Positions 6,038 to 12,615 of a DNA stretch of 13,176 bases are shown piece after piece. The stretch is taken from positions 1 to 13,176 of the forward strand of contig PEXF01000069.1 of assembly GCA_002779205.1 (NCBI GenBank), given 5' to 3'. Position 1 is the first letter of the stretch; each line of letters opens with the position of its first letter. The translations under genes and the position numbers were made by a program. The notes under the pieces were generated by a model. That model did not search any database and was not told where the DNA came from. It worked only from the letters and a program-made list of their open reading frames with translations. The stretch comes from Candidatus Hydromicrobium americanum. GTDB taxonomy: Bacteria; Actinomycetota; Humimicrobiia; Humimicrobiales; Humimicrobiaceae.

Positions 6038-8077
6038 CTATTTTAATGATAATCTTCTGAGTCTTAATGAATTGCTGACCACAGAAATACTGCTAAAAGC
6101 CATAGCTGCGGCAGCATATACCGGACTTATAAGTATTCCAAAAAAAGGATAAAGCACCCCCGCGGCAACCGGAATTAATATTAAATTGTAAAAAAATGCC
6201 CAGAAAAGATTCTGCCTTATTACTCTTACCGTACTTCTCGAAAGCATTACTGCCATAAGCACACCACTTAAGTCTCCCTTGATAAGTGTGATTTTACTGG
6301 ACTCAATGGCAACATCGGTCCCGGTTCCAATGGCTATCCCTATATCTGACTGGGCCAGTGCAGGGGCATCATTTATTCCATCTCCGACCATTGCCACGAT
6401 TTTACCCTCTCTCTGGAGTTTTTTAACTTCCTCTGCTTTTTGCTCCGGTAAAACTTCCGAAATTACTCTGTCAATGCCTGCTTCTTCTCCTACAGCACGA
6501 GCTGTGTTCTTATTATCACCGGTTATCATCACCACTTCCAACCCCAGTTTTTTTAATCTCGAAACAACCTTTTGGACATTATTTTTCAGGCTGTCGGTAA
6601 TAGCTATAATCCCGGCAGGTTTATTACCTATTGCAACAAATACAGGGGTCAGACCCTTTTTTGAAATCTCCTGTCCTGCTTCTTCCAGGCTGCCTAGCGA
6701 AATGTTACTTTCCACCATTAATTTAATGTTTCCTTTAATAATTTCTATTCCATCCACTTTCGCCTTTATTCCCTTACCCGCTATAGATTTAAACTCCTGC
6801 GGCTCCTTTAGCTTCAAACCAATCTCTTTAGCCTTCCTAACTATTGCCTTTCCAAGGGGATGCTCGGAATAAAGTTCCGAACTTGCTGCAATGCTCAGTA
6901 ACTGCTCAGCTGTTCCTTTGAAACTACTCTTTTCTACTATTATCTCCCTTACCTCCGGTTCACCTCTGGTAATTGTGCCGGTCTTATCGAATATAATCGT
7001 GTCTAATCTTCGGGCAATCTCAAGGCTTGAAGCATCTTTTATTAATATGCCATTTTCCGCCCCTCTGCCGGTACCTACAAGTATAGCGGTAGGTGTAGCA
7101 AGCCCAAGAGCACAGGGACAGGCAATTATGAGTACTGATACAAAATTAACCAGAGCAAAAGTTATGGAAGGTTTTGGACCCCATATAAACCATACAGTAA
7201 AAGTGATTACAGCTATCAGAATAACTATAGGCACAAAATAACTGGCGACTTTGTCTGCTAACCTCTGTATAGGAGCTTTAGAAGCCTGTGCCTCTTCTAC
7301 CAGTTTTATTATCTGGCTGAGGAATGTATCCTTGCCTACCCTAGTAGCTTTGAATTTTAAAAAGCTGGTTAGATTTATGGTGGAACCTATGACCTCATCC
7401 CCGGGTTCCTTATCCACCGGTATTGACTCTCCGGTAACCATAGATTCATTTACGGCAGAACCACCTTCTATTATTGCTCCATCTACAGGTATCTTTTCTC
7501 CGGGCTTAACAAGGATCATATCACCAACTACCACATCATCTATATCAATTTCTTCTTCCCTTCCATTTCTAATTACCGTAGCTTTTAATGCCTTTAGCTT
7601 TAAAAGCTTTCTTATTGCACTTGAAGCGCTGCTTTTAGATCTCGCCTCAAAAAATCTTCCCAGAAGTATGAGAACGATAATTATTGCGGCCGTATCAAAA
7701 TATACGTGTGGTTCAATTCCAATACTTATAAAATAATCCAGAAAAAAGGTTACGGCAGTGCTGTAAATAAATGCAGAAAGAGTTCCCACGGCAACAAGAG
7801 TGTTCATATCCGCTGTTCTATATCTGAAAACCGAAACCAGACCACTGTAGAACTGGGAACCTACCCATATCTGAACCGGACAGGTTAATATAAAAATGAC
7901 AATATATCTGATTTTAATTGAAAGTGAAGAAAATCCAGGGATTATATTCATAGAAAACAGCATAATAAATACAGCAAGAACAGCTCCTGCCACCAGCTTT
8001 TGCAGAAGTTTCTTCTGATTCTTCTTTTCCGCAAGCTCTTTTTTCTCTTCTAGAGTAAGCTTATTTTTCTGGTTCAT
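6038..8077 (-). CDS. copA: Copper-exporting P1B-type ATPase lacking an N-terminal metal-binding domain
   Basis: Inner-membrane Cu(I) pump that couples ATP hydrolysis to copper export. It has 679 residues. Domains in order: a lysine/glutamate-rich N-terminal tail (1-27), membrane helices from about 28, actuator TGES (215-218), the metal-transporting CPC motif (Cys320-Pro-Cys322) in ACPCALGLATPT, phosphorylation site DKTGT (Asp364 at 364), the P1B-specific SEHPLG (404-409), ITGDN (518-522), and hinge GDGIND (565-570). YN at 630-631 and MAFSSISVVSNS (659-670) in the last two helices are the Cu(I)-specific P1B-1 signature, which argues against Zn, Cd or Co. Most bacterial CopA proteins start with one or two HMA domains; here there is none, and a separate HMA protein is encoded 33 nt upstream. 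The ribosome site before the ATG at 8077 is weak (AGAAAAG), so coupling with copZ is likely. Confidence 0.96.
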   Translation of the reverse strand: MNQKNKLTLEEKKELAEKKNQKKLLQKLVAGAVLAVFIMLFSMNIIPGFSSLSIKIRYIVIFILTCPVQIWVGSQFYSGLVSVFRYRTADMNTLVAVGTLSAFIYSTAVTFFLDYFISIGIEPHVYFDTAAIIIVLILLGRFFEARSKSSASSAIRKLLKLKALKATVIRNGREEEIDIDDVVVGDMILVKPGEKIPVDGAIIEGGSAVNESMVTGESIPVDKEPGDEVIGSTINLTSFLKFKATRVGKDTFLSQIIKLVEEAQASKAPIQRLADKVASYFVPIVILIAVITFTVWFIWGPKPSITFALVNFVSVLIIACPCALGLATPTAILVGTGRGAENGILIKDASSLEIARRLDTIIFDKTGTITRGEPEVREIIVEKSSFKGTAEQLLSIAASSELYSEHPLGKAIVRKAKEIGLKLKEPQEFKSIAGKGIKAKVDGIEIIKGNIKLMVESNISLGSLEEAGQEISKKGLTPVFVAIGNKPAGIIAITDSLKNNVQKVVSRLKKLGLEVVMITGDNKNTARAVGEEAGIDRVISEVLPEQKAEEVKKLQREGKIVAMVGDGINDAPALAQSDIGIAIGTGTDVAIESSKITLIKGDLSGVLMAVMLSRSTVRVIRQNLFWAFFYNLILIPVAAGVLYPFFGILISPVYAAAAMAFSSISVVSNSLRLRRLSLK

Positions 8078-8110
8078 AATCTTTTCTTATCTAATAAAAA
8101 ACAGCCCCTT

Positions 8111-8326
8111 CTAGGTAATAAGCTCATAACCTATATTTTTAATTATTTTCTCTATTTTATCCAGATCCAGCTTTTCATTGTCATACTCAATGGTTACTTT
8201 CTCCGTAGCAAAATTAACATTTGCTTCGATTACTCCATCCGTTTTATTAAGCACTGTCTCTATTTTACTTACGCATGAAGCGCATGTTATTCCCAGAACC
8301 GGATATGTCTCCTTGACTCTTGCCAT
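8111..8326 (-). CDS. copZ: CopZ-like copper chaperone (single HMA domain)
   Basis: A 71-residue protein that is essentially one heavy-metal-associated ferredoxin-like fold. The metal loop is GITCASC (12-18) with Cys15 and Cys18; the common form has Met in place of Ile13. Further family features are the helix VSKIETVLNKTDGV, the strand VNFATEKVTIEYD (about 37-49) and the end KNIGYELI. It should bind Cu(I) in the cytoplasm and hand it to CopA. It lies 33 nt upstream of copA, which lacks this domain, so it may act as a detached regulatory metal-binding domain. The ATG at 8326 has an AGGA ribosome site 7 nt upstream, and a promoter candidate lies close above it. The family call is secure. Confidence 0.94.
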   Translation of the reverse strand: MARVKETYPVLGITCASCVSKIETVLNKTDGVIEANVNFATEKVTIEYDNEKLDLDKIEKIIKNIGYELIT

Positions 8327-8347
8327 ACTACTATCCTTTCAAAAAAA

Positions 8348-8379
8348 ATTATCATCTTAAAGTTTACAATTGATAATTG
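8348..8379 (-). promoter_or_regulatory. Candidate copZ-copA promoter with a dyad over the -35
   Basis: On the minus strand TTATCA (8376-8371) and GATAAT (8353-8348) are separated by 17 nt, matching 4/6 and 5/6 of the sigma-70 consensus, and would give a leader of about 15-20 nt. The perfect inverted repeat CAATT-GAT-AATTG (8367-8379) overlaps the -35 and could be an operator. It does not look like a known CsoR or CopY box, and in such AT-rich DNA it may be chance. Confidence 0.4.
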
Positions 8380-8466
8380 ATATTAGAACACGCAGTTATA
8401 AGGACAATAACTTTTTTAATATAATAAAAGTCTAAAATATAATTATCCAGAGACAATGATTTTTAA

Positions 8467-8784
8467 TTATTTTGCTATATCTTTTTGTTCAGCTACTATT
8501 TTTTTTATAAATTCTATTTCTTTTTCTGTAAGGTCCTTTATTTTTTTATAACTTGATATAACATTATTTATAATCTCATTGTATTTATCTTTGGTTATGT
8601 TCTTAACCCTGCTGGCTTTCTCTTCAACTTTACTTCCTATATCTTTTGCTATTCTTTTTATATCCGCCCTCAACTCTTCACCAGTTTTAGTAGTCAAAAA
8701 TAGTGCTGTAACTGCCCCTGCTACAAATCCAGCGACAAATCCTATAAAAGCACCCTTTACAACTCCTGCTCCATTATTACTCAT
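8467..8784 (-). CDS. YtxH-domain small membrane-anchored protein
   Basis: A 105-residue protein of the YtxH type (annotated in some genomes as gas-vesicle-like or general stress protein). A glycine/alanine-rich hydrophobic segment (about 8-31, with GFVAGAVTALFL) is followed by TKTGEELRADI (33-43), the family signature, and then a long charged amphipathic helix likely to form a coiled coil (about 40-103). The start ATG is preceded by AGGAGG with 5-nt spacing, so the start is firm. Relatives are often stress-induced, but no molecular function is established for this group. It is separated from copZ by 140 bp that includes a promoter candidate for copZ, so it is probably its own unit. No terminator is obvious after it. 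Confidence 0.85.
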   Translation of the reverse strand: MSNNGAGVVKGAFIGFVAGFVAGAVTALFLTTKTGEELRADIKRIAKDIGSKVEEKASRVKNITKDKYNEIINNVISSYKKIKDLTEKEIEFIKKIVAEQKDIAK

Positions 8785-8789
8785 AAAAT

Positions 8790-8795
8790 CCTCCT
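8790..8795 (-). promoter_or_regulatory. Strong ribosome binding site of the YtxH gene
   Basis: AGGAGG on the minus strand, 5 nt (ATTTT) before the ATG at 8784. It is one of the few full Shine-Dalgarno sequences in the window and suggests this small protein is well translated. Confidence 0.8.
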
Positions 8796-8838
8796 ATATA
8801 CTAAATCCAAGACTTTTTTATTATTAAATAATATGCTT

Positions 8839-8867
8839 ATTATACATATTATAAAGATTATTTTTAA
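8839..8867 (-). promoter_or_regulatory. Candidate promoter of the YtxH gene
   Basis: On the minus strand TTAAAA (8867-8862) and a perfect TATAAT (8844-8839) are 17 nt apart, about 50-80 nt upstream of the YtxH start. The flanking DNA is so AT-rich that the -35 match carries little weight. A second TATAAT lies a few bases further up. Confidence 0.4.
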
Positions 8868-9001
8868 TATATTTTAAATAAAAAGATTTTTTTAGTAATA
8901 TTTTTAGTTTACAGTGAAATAAAAAGAAGCTAATATAAATTAAAAAACAATCCGCTTAAGACTGTAAGTATAGTTAACCCGTAATAAAAAATAAGCAAAA
9001 T

Positions 9002-10015
9002 ATGAAATTATATCATTATAACCACATAGAATCAGACTATAAGCTGGAAGAAATAGATAAAGAAGATGGTTCTGTTAAAAAGTATAAATTAAGCTATAGG
9101 TCACCTTATAAGACAGGAATAGCGATTAATGATACTGTGTATGCCGAGTTGTTCATAAATAAAGAGAATGGTAAAAAAAATATTTCTGACTCTAAAAATA
9201 AAAACTTCCTTATACTTGTTCATGGATTTTCAACCAGAAAAAAGAAATTAAGTAACTATTATCATTTCATTAATAAAATGAATGAAAATAATATATCCTG
9301 TGGTTTTATTAATATGCCCTTTCATTTGAATAGAACTCCCCCGGGTGAAAAGAGCGGAGAAAGGTTGATATATTATAATGATACAGAAACACTTTATTTT
9401 TTTCATCAATGCGTCATTGATGTAAAAAAATTAATAGATATTCTTCTGAAGAATTTTTCCTTCAAAAAAATCTTTATCTGCGGTGTAAGTTTAGGAGGTA
9501 TGGTTTCATTAATTACAATGGCTAACGATAATAGGATAAATAAAGGTGTCTTTTTAATCAGTGGAGGAAACTGGGAAGAAATTCACTGGAAAGGAATTTT
9601 AAGATTCGCCTTAAAGGGTAACTGTACTTACGGAGAAAAGAAATATGAAGATAAGACAAATAGAGAAGTATGCAGAGAGATCTATTCCAGTTTTCCGAAT
9701 TTTCTGAAAAAAATCAAAGAAATAAAATACGAAAAAATAAGAATGGATCTTAAAGGTCTGCCGGATTTAAAGAAAGTGACAACAAAAATGTGCTTCCTAT
9801 GCGATCCTCTGGCTTTTGCTCACAGAATCAAACCCAAAAAGGTTCTTATGATTAACTCCACATTCGATTTTTATTTTCCTAAAAATTCATCGCTTCAGCT
9901 ATGGGAAGAACTGGGAAGACCAAAAATATGCTGGCTGAATAAATTACACTCCAGCAGTATCCTGAATGATAAAAAGGTTATAAAAGAAATTAAACATTTC
10001 TTATTAGATACCTGA
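9002..10015 (+). CDS. Alpha/beta-hydrolase fold protein, substrate unknown
   Basis: A 337-residue serine-hydrolase-type protein. The oxyanion region reads FLILVHGFST (69-78). The nucleophile elbow is GVSLGG (161-166, Ser163) after the strand KKIFIC. A late strand KVLMINSTFDFYFP (280-293) offers Asp289 as acid, and KLHSSS supplies His316, so the Ser-Asp-His triad is complete and correctly ordered. There is no signal peptide or membrane segment; the protein is lysine-rich and probably cytoplasmic. Residues 1-66 form an N-terminal extension before the core, and a cap region spans about 190-275. The ATG at 9002 has only a weak ribosome site. Its 3' end overlaps that of the DUF362 gene by 12 bp, tail to tail. 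An esterase, lipase or acyl-transfer role is possible. I do not recognise a characterised subfamily. Confidence 0.85.
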   Translation: MKLYHYNHIESDYKLEEIDKEDGSVKKYKLSYRSPYKTGIAINDTVYAELFINKENGKKNISDSKNKNFLILVHGFSTRKKKLSNYYHFINKMNENNISCGFINMPFHLNRTPPGEKSGERLIYYNDTETLYFFHQCVIDVKKLIDILLKNFSFKKIFICGVSLGGMVSLITMANDNRINKGVFLISGGNWEEIHWKGILRFALKGNCTYGEKKYEDKTNREVCREIYSSFPNFLKKIKEIKYEKIRMDLKGLPDLKKVTTKMCFLCDPLAFAHRIKPKKVLMINSTFDFYFPKNSSLQLWEELGRPKICWLNKLHSSSILNDKKVIKEIKHFLLDT

Positions 10016-11233
10016 TGTCTTTGATTTTTTACTTAATCTGTCCGGCATACCCAGCAGTTTAGAAATCAAGTTTCCTAAAAACGGATATTTAATGCCAATA
10101 GCTCCTTCCGGACACATCTCGCTGCAGCAAAAGCATCTGATACATGTCCTGTGATTAAATTTAATCCTATTATTACTATATGAGATAGAGTTCCGGGGAC
10201 AAATTTTCTGGCAGGTCATACATAAGTTACACTTATTATAGTCTATATACACATATGGATTTAAAGAACTTCTGACCAGCGGCAGAATATAAGTATTTAT
10301 AAAATTATTTTCAATAAGTCTCTTCTTACCAATATTGCCGGGAAGCTTGAAATCATAAATCATGATATCTGATAGCTTTTCTCCAAGCACTTCAATATTA
10401 CTATCTGTGTATGACTCAACCTTCCATTTTTTTAAAACCTCTAAAAAAGGATTCAAACCCTTACCAACATTCATTATTTTACTCATAATAATATCCATTG
10501 AAATAGCATCATCACTTGCCAACACCAGACCTACCCTCCTGGGAGTCCCGCTCCTCCCGGGACCTTCTCCTTCTATTCCTAAAATTCCGTCCATAATATT
10601 CAAAGCCGGTTTAATAAAAGACACTATATCCAGAAGCATTCCCGAAAAGCTCTCAAAGTCATCAAACCTGAGATGATATCCCACTTTAGTAAACCCGGGG
10701 ATAATACCAAACATATTCTTTATTGCCCCGGTTATAACCGTTAAGTTATGGGTTTTAAATTTAGGGAGATTGACTATCACATCAGCTTCAACTATTGGTT
10801 TAATAACTTCTATTCTTTTTAAAATCCGGCCTTCTTTGTTGGATAAACATTCATACTCTGTAGAATAATTCAACCTGCATCCTGTTCTTTTTGCAATATC
10901 TAAAATACCTGTGGTACTATAAACCTTTTCCATGCCAGTCCTGTTATATGGAACTGCAGGACCAAAACTGTCAGCAATTATAATATTTTTGCTACTGCCT
11001 GTAATATCAATAATATTTTCAATGACAGCTTCTATAAATAAAGGATGAGTAGTTACTGCCTTTTCGGGCGCAGCCGCTAAAAATAAGTTTGGCTTTATTA
11101 CAATTTTACTCTGGGGATTTATAAATTTTTTAAAACCGCCTAACAGGCTAACACATCTGCTGATGGCTTCATTTAAACTTATTTTGTTGTAGCTTTTACA
11201 TTTTACGACACTGACCCTGGTTTTATTATTCAT
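10004..11233 (-). CDS. DUF362 protein with C-terminal 2[4Fe-4S] ferredoxin domain
   Basis: A 409-residue protein with an N-terminal DUF362 domain (about 1-300) and a ferredoxin-like tail. DUF362 hallmarks seen are VIKPNLF (45-51), the TTHPLFIEAVIE stretch, IADSFG (86-91), VNLPKFKTHNLTVITGAIKNMFG (154-176) and MDGILGIEGEGP (214-225). Two cluster motifs follow: Cys335-x2-Cys338-x2-Cys341-x3-Cys345-Pro and Cys364-x2-Cys367-x2-Cys370-x3-Cys374-Pro. The protein is probably cytoplasmic and redox-active. DUF362 proteins are widespread in anaerobes and are mostly uncharacterised, so the reaction is unknown. The tail (about 385-409) is a short hydrophobic-basic extension. The ATG at 11233 has a weak AGAG ribosome site, and a promoter candidate lies about 77-105 nt upstream. 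It converges with the hydrolase and shares 12 bp with it, which leaves no room for a terminator. Confidence 0.9.
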   Translation of the reverse strand: MNNKTRVSVVKCKSYNKISLNEAISRCVSLLGGFKKFINPQSKIVIKPNLFLAAAPEKAVTTHPLFIEAVIENIIDITGSSKNIIIADSFGPAVPYNRTGMEKVYSTTGILDIAKRTGCRLNYSTEYECLSNKEGRILKRIEVIKPIVEADVIVNLPKFKTHNLTVITGAIKNMFGIIPGFTKVGYHLRFDDFESFSGMLLDIVSFIKPALNIMDGILGIEGEGPGRSGTPRRVGLVLASDDAISMDIIMSKIMNVGKGLNPFLEVLKKWKVESYTDSNIEVLGEKLSDIMIYDFKLPGNIGKKRLIENNFINTYILPLVRSSLNPYVYIDYNKCNLCMTCQKICPRNSISYSNNRIKFNHRTCIRCFCCSEMCPEGAIGIKYPFLGNLISKLLGMPDRLSKKSKTSGI

Positions 11234-11309
11234 TATTTTTTCTCTAAATATCTGCTCTTGTATAGAGTTTTTAGGGCAGAATAAAATCTATTAATCTACC
11301 CGTAACTCT

Positions 11310-11338
11310 TTTATATATTATATTTTATAAACAGGCAA
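11310..11338 (-). promoter_or_regulatory. Candidate promoter of the DUF362 gene
   Basis: On the minus strand TTGCCT (11338-11333) is followed after 17 nt by TATAAA (11315-11310), matching 4/6 and 5/6 of the consensus. The ATG of the DUF362 gene is about 77 nt further down. Confidence 0.45.
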
Positions 11339-11357
11339 TTTAAAAAATAAAAAATCT

Positions 11358-11510
11358 CGAACTCCAAATCATTCCACTTTCAATTTTTTCCTGACATATT
11401 CTGATAAAATTCTATCTTTTTAAACCCCAAATAAAAAAAATTAAATCTTTTCCAAAAGGATTTTTTAAGTATTTTTAGCTTTTACAGCTATAAAAATAAT
11501 TTGGAGTTAG
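11358..11510. repeat. 153-bp block with imperfect 16-bp terminal inverted repeats (MITE-like candidate)
   Basis: The left arm at 11358-11373 and the reverse complement of the right arm at 11495-11510 agree at 14 of 16 positions, including the perfect core AACTCCAAAT (11360-11369 against ATTTGGAGTT at 11499-11508). TCT lies immediately outside each end (11355-11357 and 11511-11513), which could be a 3-bp target duplication. The interior has no coding potential and includes a hairpin near the right end. A small non-autonomous element fits the form. A single copy cannot prove mobility. Confidence 0.35.
11470..11498. other. AT-rich hairpin
   Basis: TATTTTTAGCT (11470-11480) pairs with AGCT plus AAAAATA (11486-11489 and 11492-11498) around the 5-nt loop TTTAC, with a 2-nt bulge: 11 pairs in all. 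There is no adjoining T-run typical of an intrinsic terminator on the plus strand. Its role is unknown. Confidence 0.45.
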
Positions 11511-11723
11511 TCTATAAGCCGAGTTATAAACTAAAAATGCTTAAAAGATGTGTTTAGGGTTGTGATAAGATAATAAATTAATATTTTCTAAAAACTTATT
11601 TTCTGAAAAAATATAATCTCGATTTATTTAGTATAAAAAACTAAAAATTTAATATTAATCATCTAAAAGTCCTAAAAACAATAGAGTGCAGTTTTCCTGA
11701 AGAATTGCTTCTTTAAATTGAAA

Positions 11724-12602
11724 CTAAAAATATTTTAATGCATTGAAAATAGCTGATGGCTTTAATTTTAATGTCTGATCTATTTCAGCATAACTCAAAT
11801 ATCCACAATTTTTACATAGTTCGGCATCTCCAGAAAATCTGCAGCATTCATACACATTCTCGTTTTCATAAACACGACAAATATCTAAAGGTCGCTTCCA
11901 ATCATTTTTTATTGCTGATCTTATACCTGCTCGTGAGTTTAATATTTTGTATTTCTTTTTAAAATCTAATAACCTGAGTAAAATTTCATTTCTTTCGGGA
12001 GCTTCTATATATAAATCATCATATCCATAATAGGGTGTATGAAAATAAAAAAATATACCGCGTATCTGATCTATTCTATCTACATGTTCACAAAATGCTT
12101 CTATTTCATCTTTGTTATGATTATTAATTGTAAAATTTACATAAAGAGAAGGATGCTCTGATTCATGAATATTTCTCATTATTCTATCAAATGTTTTCCC
12201 ACGTATGAGATCGTGAGTTTCCCTAAGTCCATCAACACTAATAAAAACAGTATCAGCTGATGTTTTTATTGGGATTGTACCATTTGTATAAATAATAACC
12301 GTATGAAATCTTTTTTTATGAGCATATTCAATAATATCTTCAAGATTATGTTGCTTGTCATGCCAAATAAATGGTTCGCCACCTTCAATATAGACAGTAC
12401 GACCTCCTTCTTTGTAAAATGAATCAAGTATAGAAATTATTTCTTCAAAACTCATATCTTCTGTCTCGCGTTCGGTTACTCTGCAATGCTTACATCGTAA
12501 ATTACATTTGTTGGTTATAGCTAACCCGGCAATAAGAGGGGTGTGTTTTTTTAAGATTTGATTATCAATTACATATTTGATTCCATAGATTATATTTTTC
12601 AT
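11724..12602 (-). CDS. Radical SAM protein with C-terminal cysteine cluster
   Basis: A 292-residue radical S-adenosylmethionine enzyme. The cluster motif CNLRCKHC (Cys33-x3-Cys37-x2-Cys40) follows the strand LIAGLAITNK. YIEGGEP (71-77) is the SAM-binding GGEP motif, with YTNGT (105-109) and ISVDGLRETHDLIRG (121-135) as further core strands. C-terminal cysteines at 242, 253, 254, 263 and 266 (ending CKNCGY) could bind a second iron-sulfur cluster, as in SPASM/twitch-type enzymes. The N-terminal helix (IYGIKYVIDNQ) is of the sort seen in HpnH-like and archaeal relatives. The ATG at 12602 lies 13 nt after the stop of the HemN-like gene, so the two are probably co-transcribed. The substrate is unknown; no precursor-peptide gene is visible next to it. 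Peptide maturation, tetrapyrrole or lipid modification are all open. Confidence 0.88.
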   Translation of the reverse strand: MKNIIYGIKYVIDNQILKKHTPLIAGLAITNKCNLRCKHCRVTERETEDMSFEEIISILDSFYKEGGRTVYIEGGEPFIWHDKQHNLEDIIEYAHKKRFHTVIIYTNGTIPIKTSADTVFISVDGLRETHDLIRGKTFDRIMRNIHESEHPSLYVNFTINNHNKDEIEAFCEHVDRIDQIRGIFFYFHTPYYGYDDLYIEAPERNEILLRLLDFKKKYKILNSRAGIRSAIKNDWKRPLDICRVYENENVYECCRFSGDAELCKNCGYLSYAEIDQTLKLKPSAIFNALKYF

Positions 12603-12615
12603 CTTTCTAAATCTG

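Larger units (their letters stand above)
11234..11723. other. 490-bp AT-rich gene-free interval
   Basis: No reading frame with a start, ribosome site and plausible protein was found on either strand. It contains a promoter candidate for the DUF362 gene, a hairpin at 11470-11498, and a pair of imperfect inverted repeats bounding 11358-11510, each listed separately. Several CTAAAAA heptamers occur (near 11531, 11588, 11641, 11672 and 11724), but they are expected in DNA of this composition. A short stem with a GCAA loop lies just downstream of the radical SAM stop (about 11700-11713); it lacks a T-run and is not convincing as a terminator. Confidence 0.6.

Noticed and set aside
6279..7736. Long open frames on the plus strand opposite copA (6279-6872, 6891-7241, 7251-7736)
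   Set aside because: Their translations are serine/isoleucine/proline-rich mirrors of a well-conserved minus-strand ATPase with no family motifs of their own.
11341..11460. Remnant of a transposase or other gene on the minus strand
   Set aside because: Fragments in the different frames looked faintly protein-like, but each is broken by stops within 15-20 codons and matches nothing I can name.
11524..11680. Possible small precursor peptide for the radical SAM enzyme
   Set aside because: The short frames seen (for example 6 and 12 codons) lack ribosome sites, recognisable leader features and useful length.
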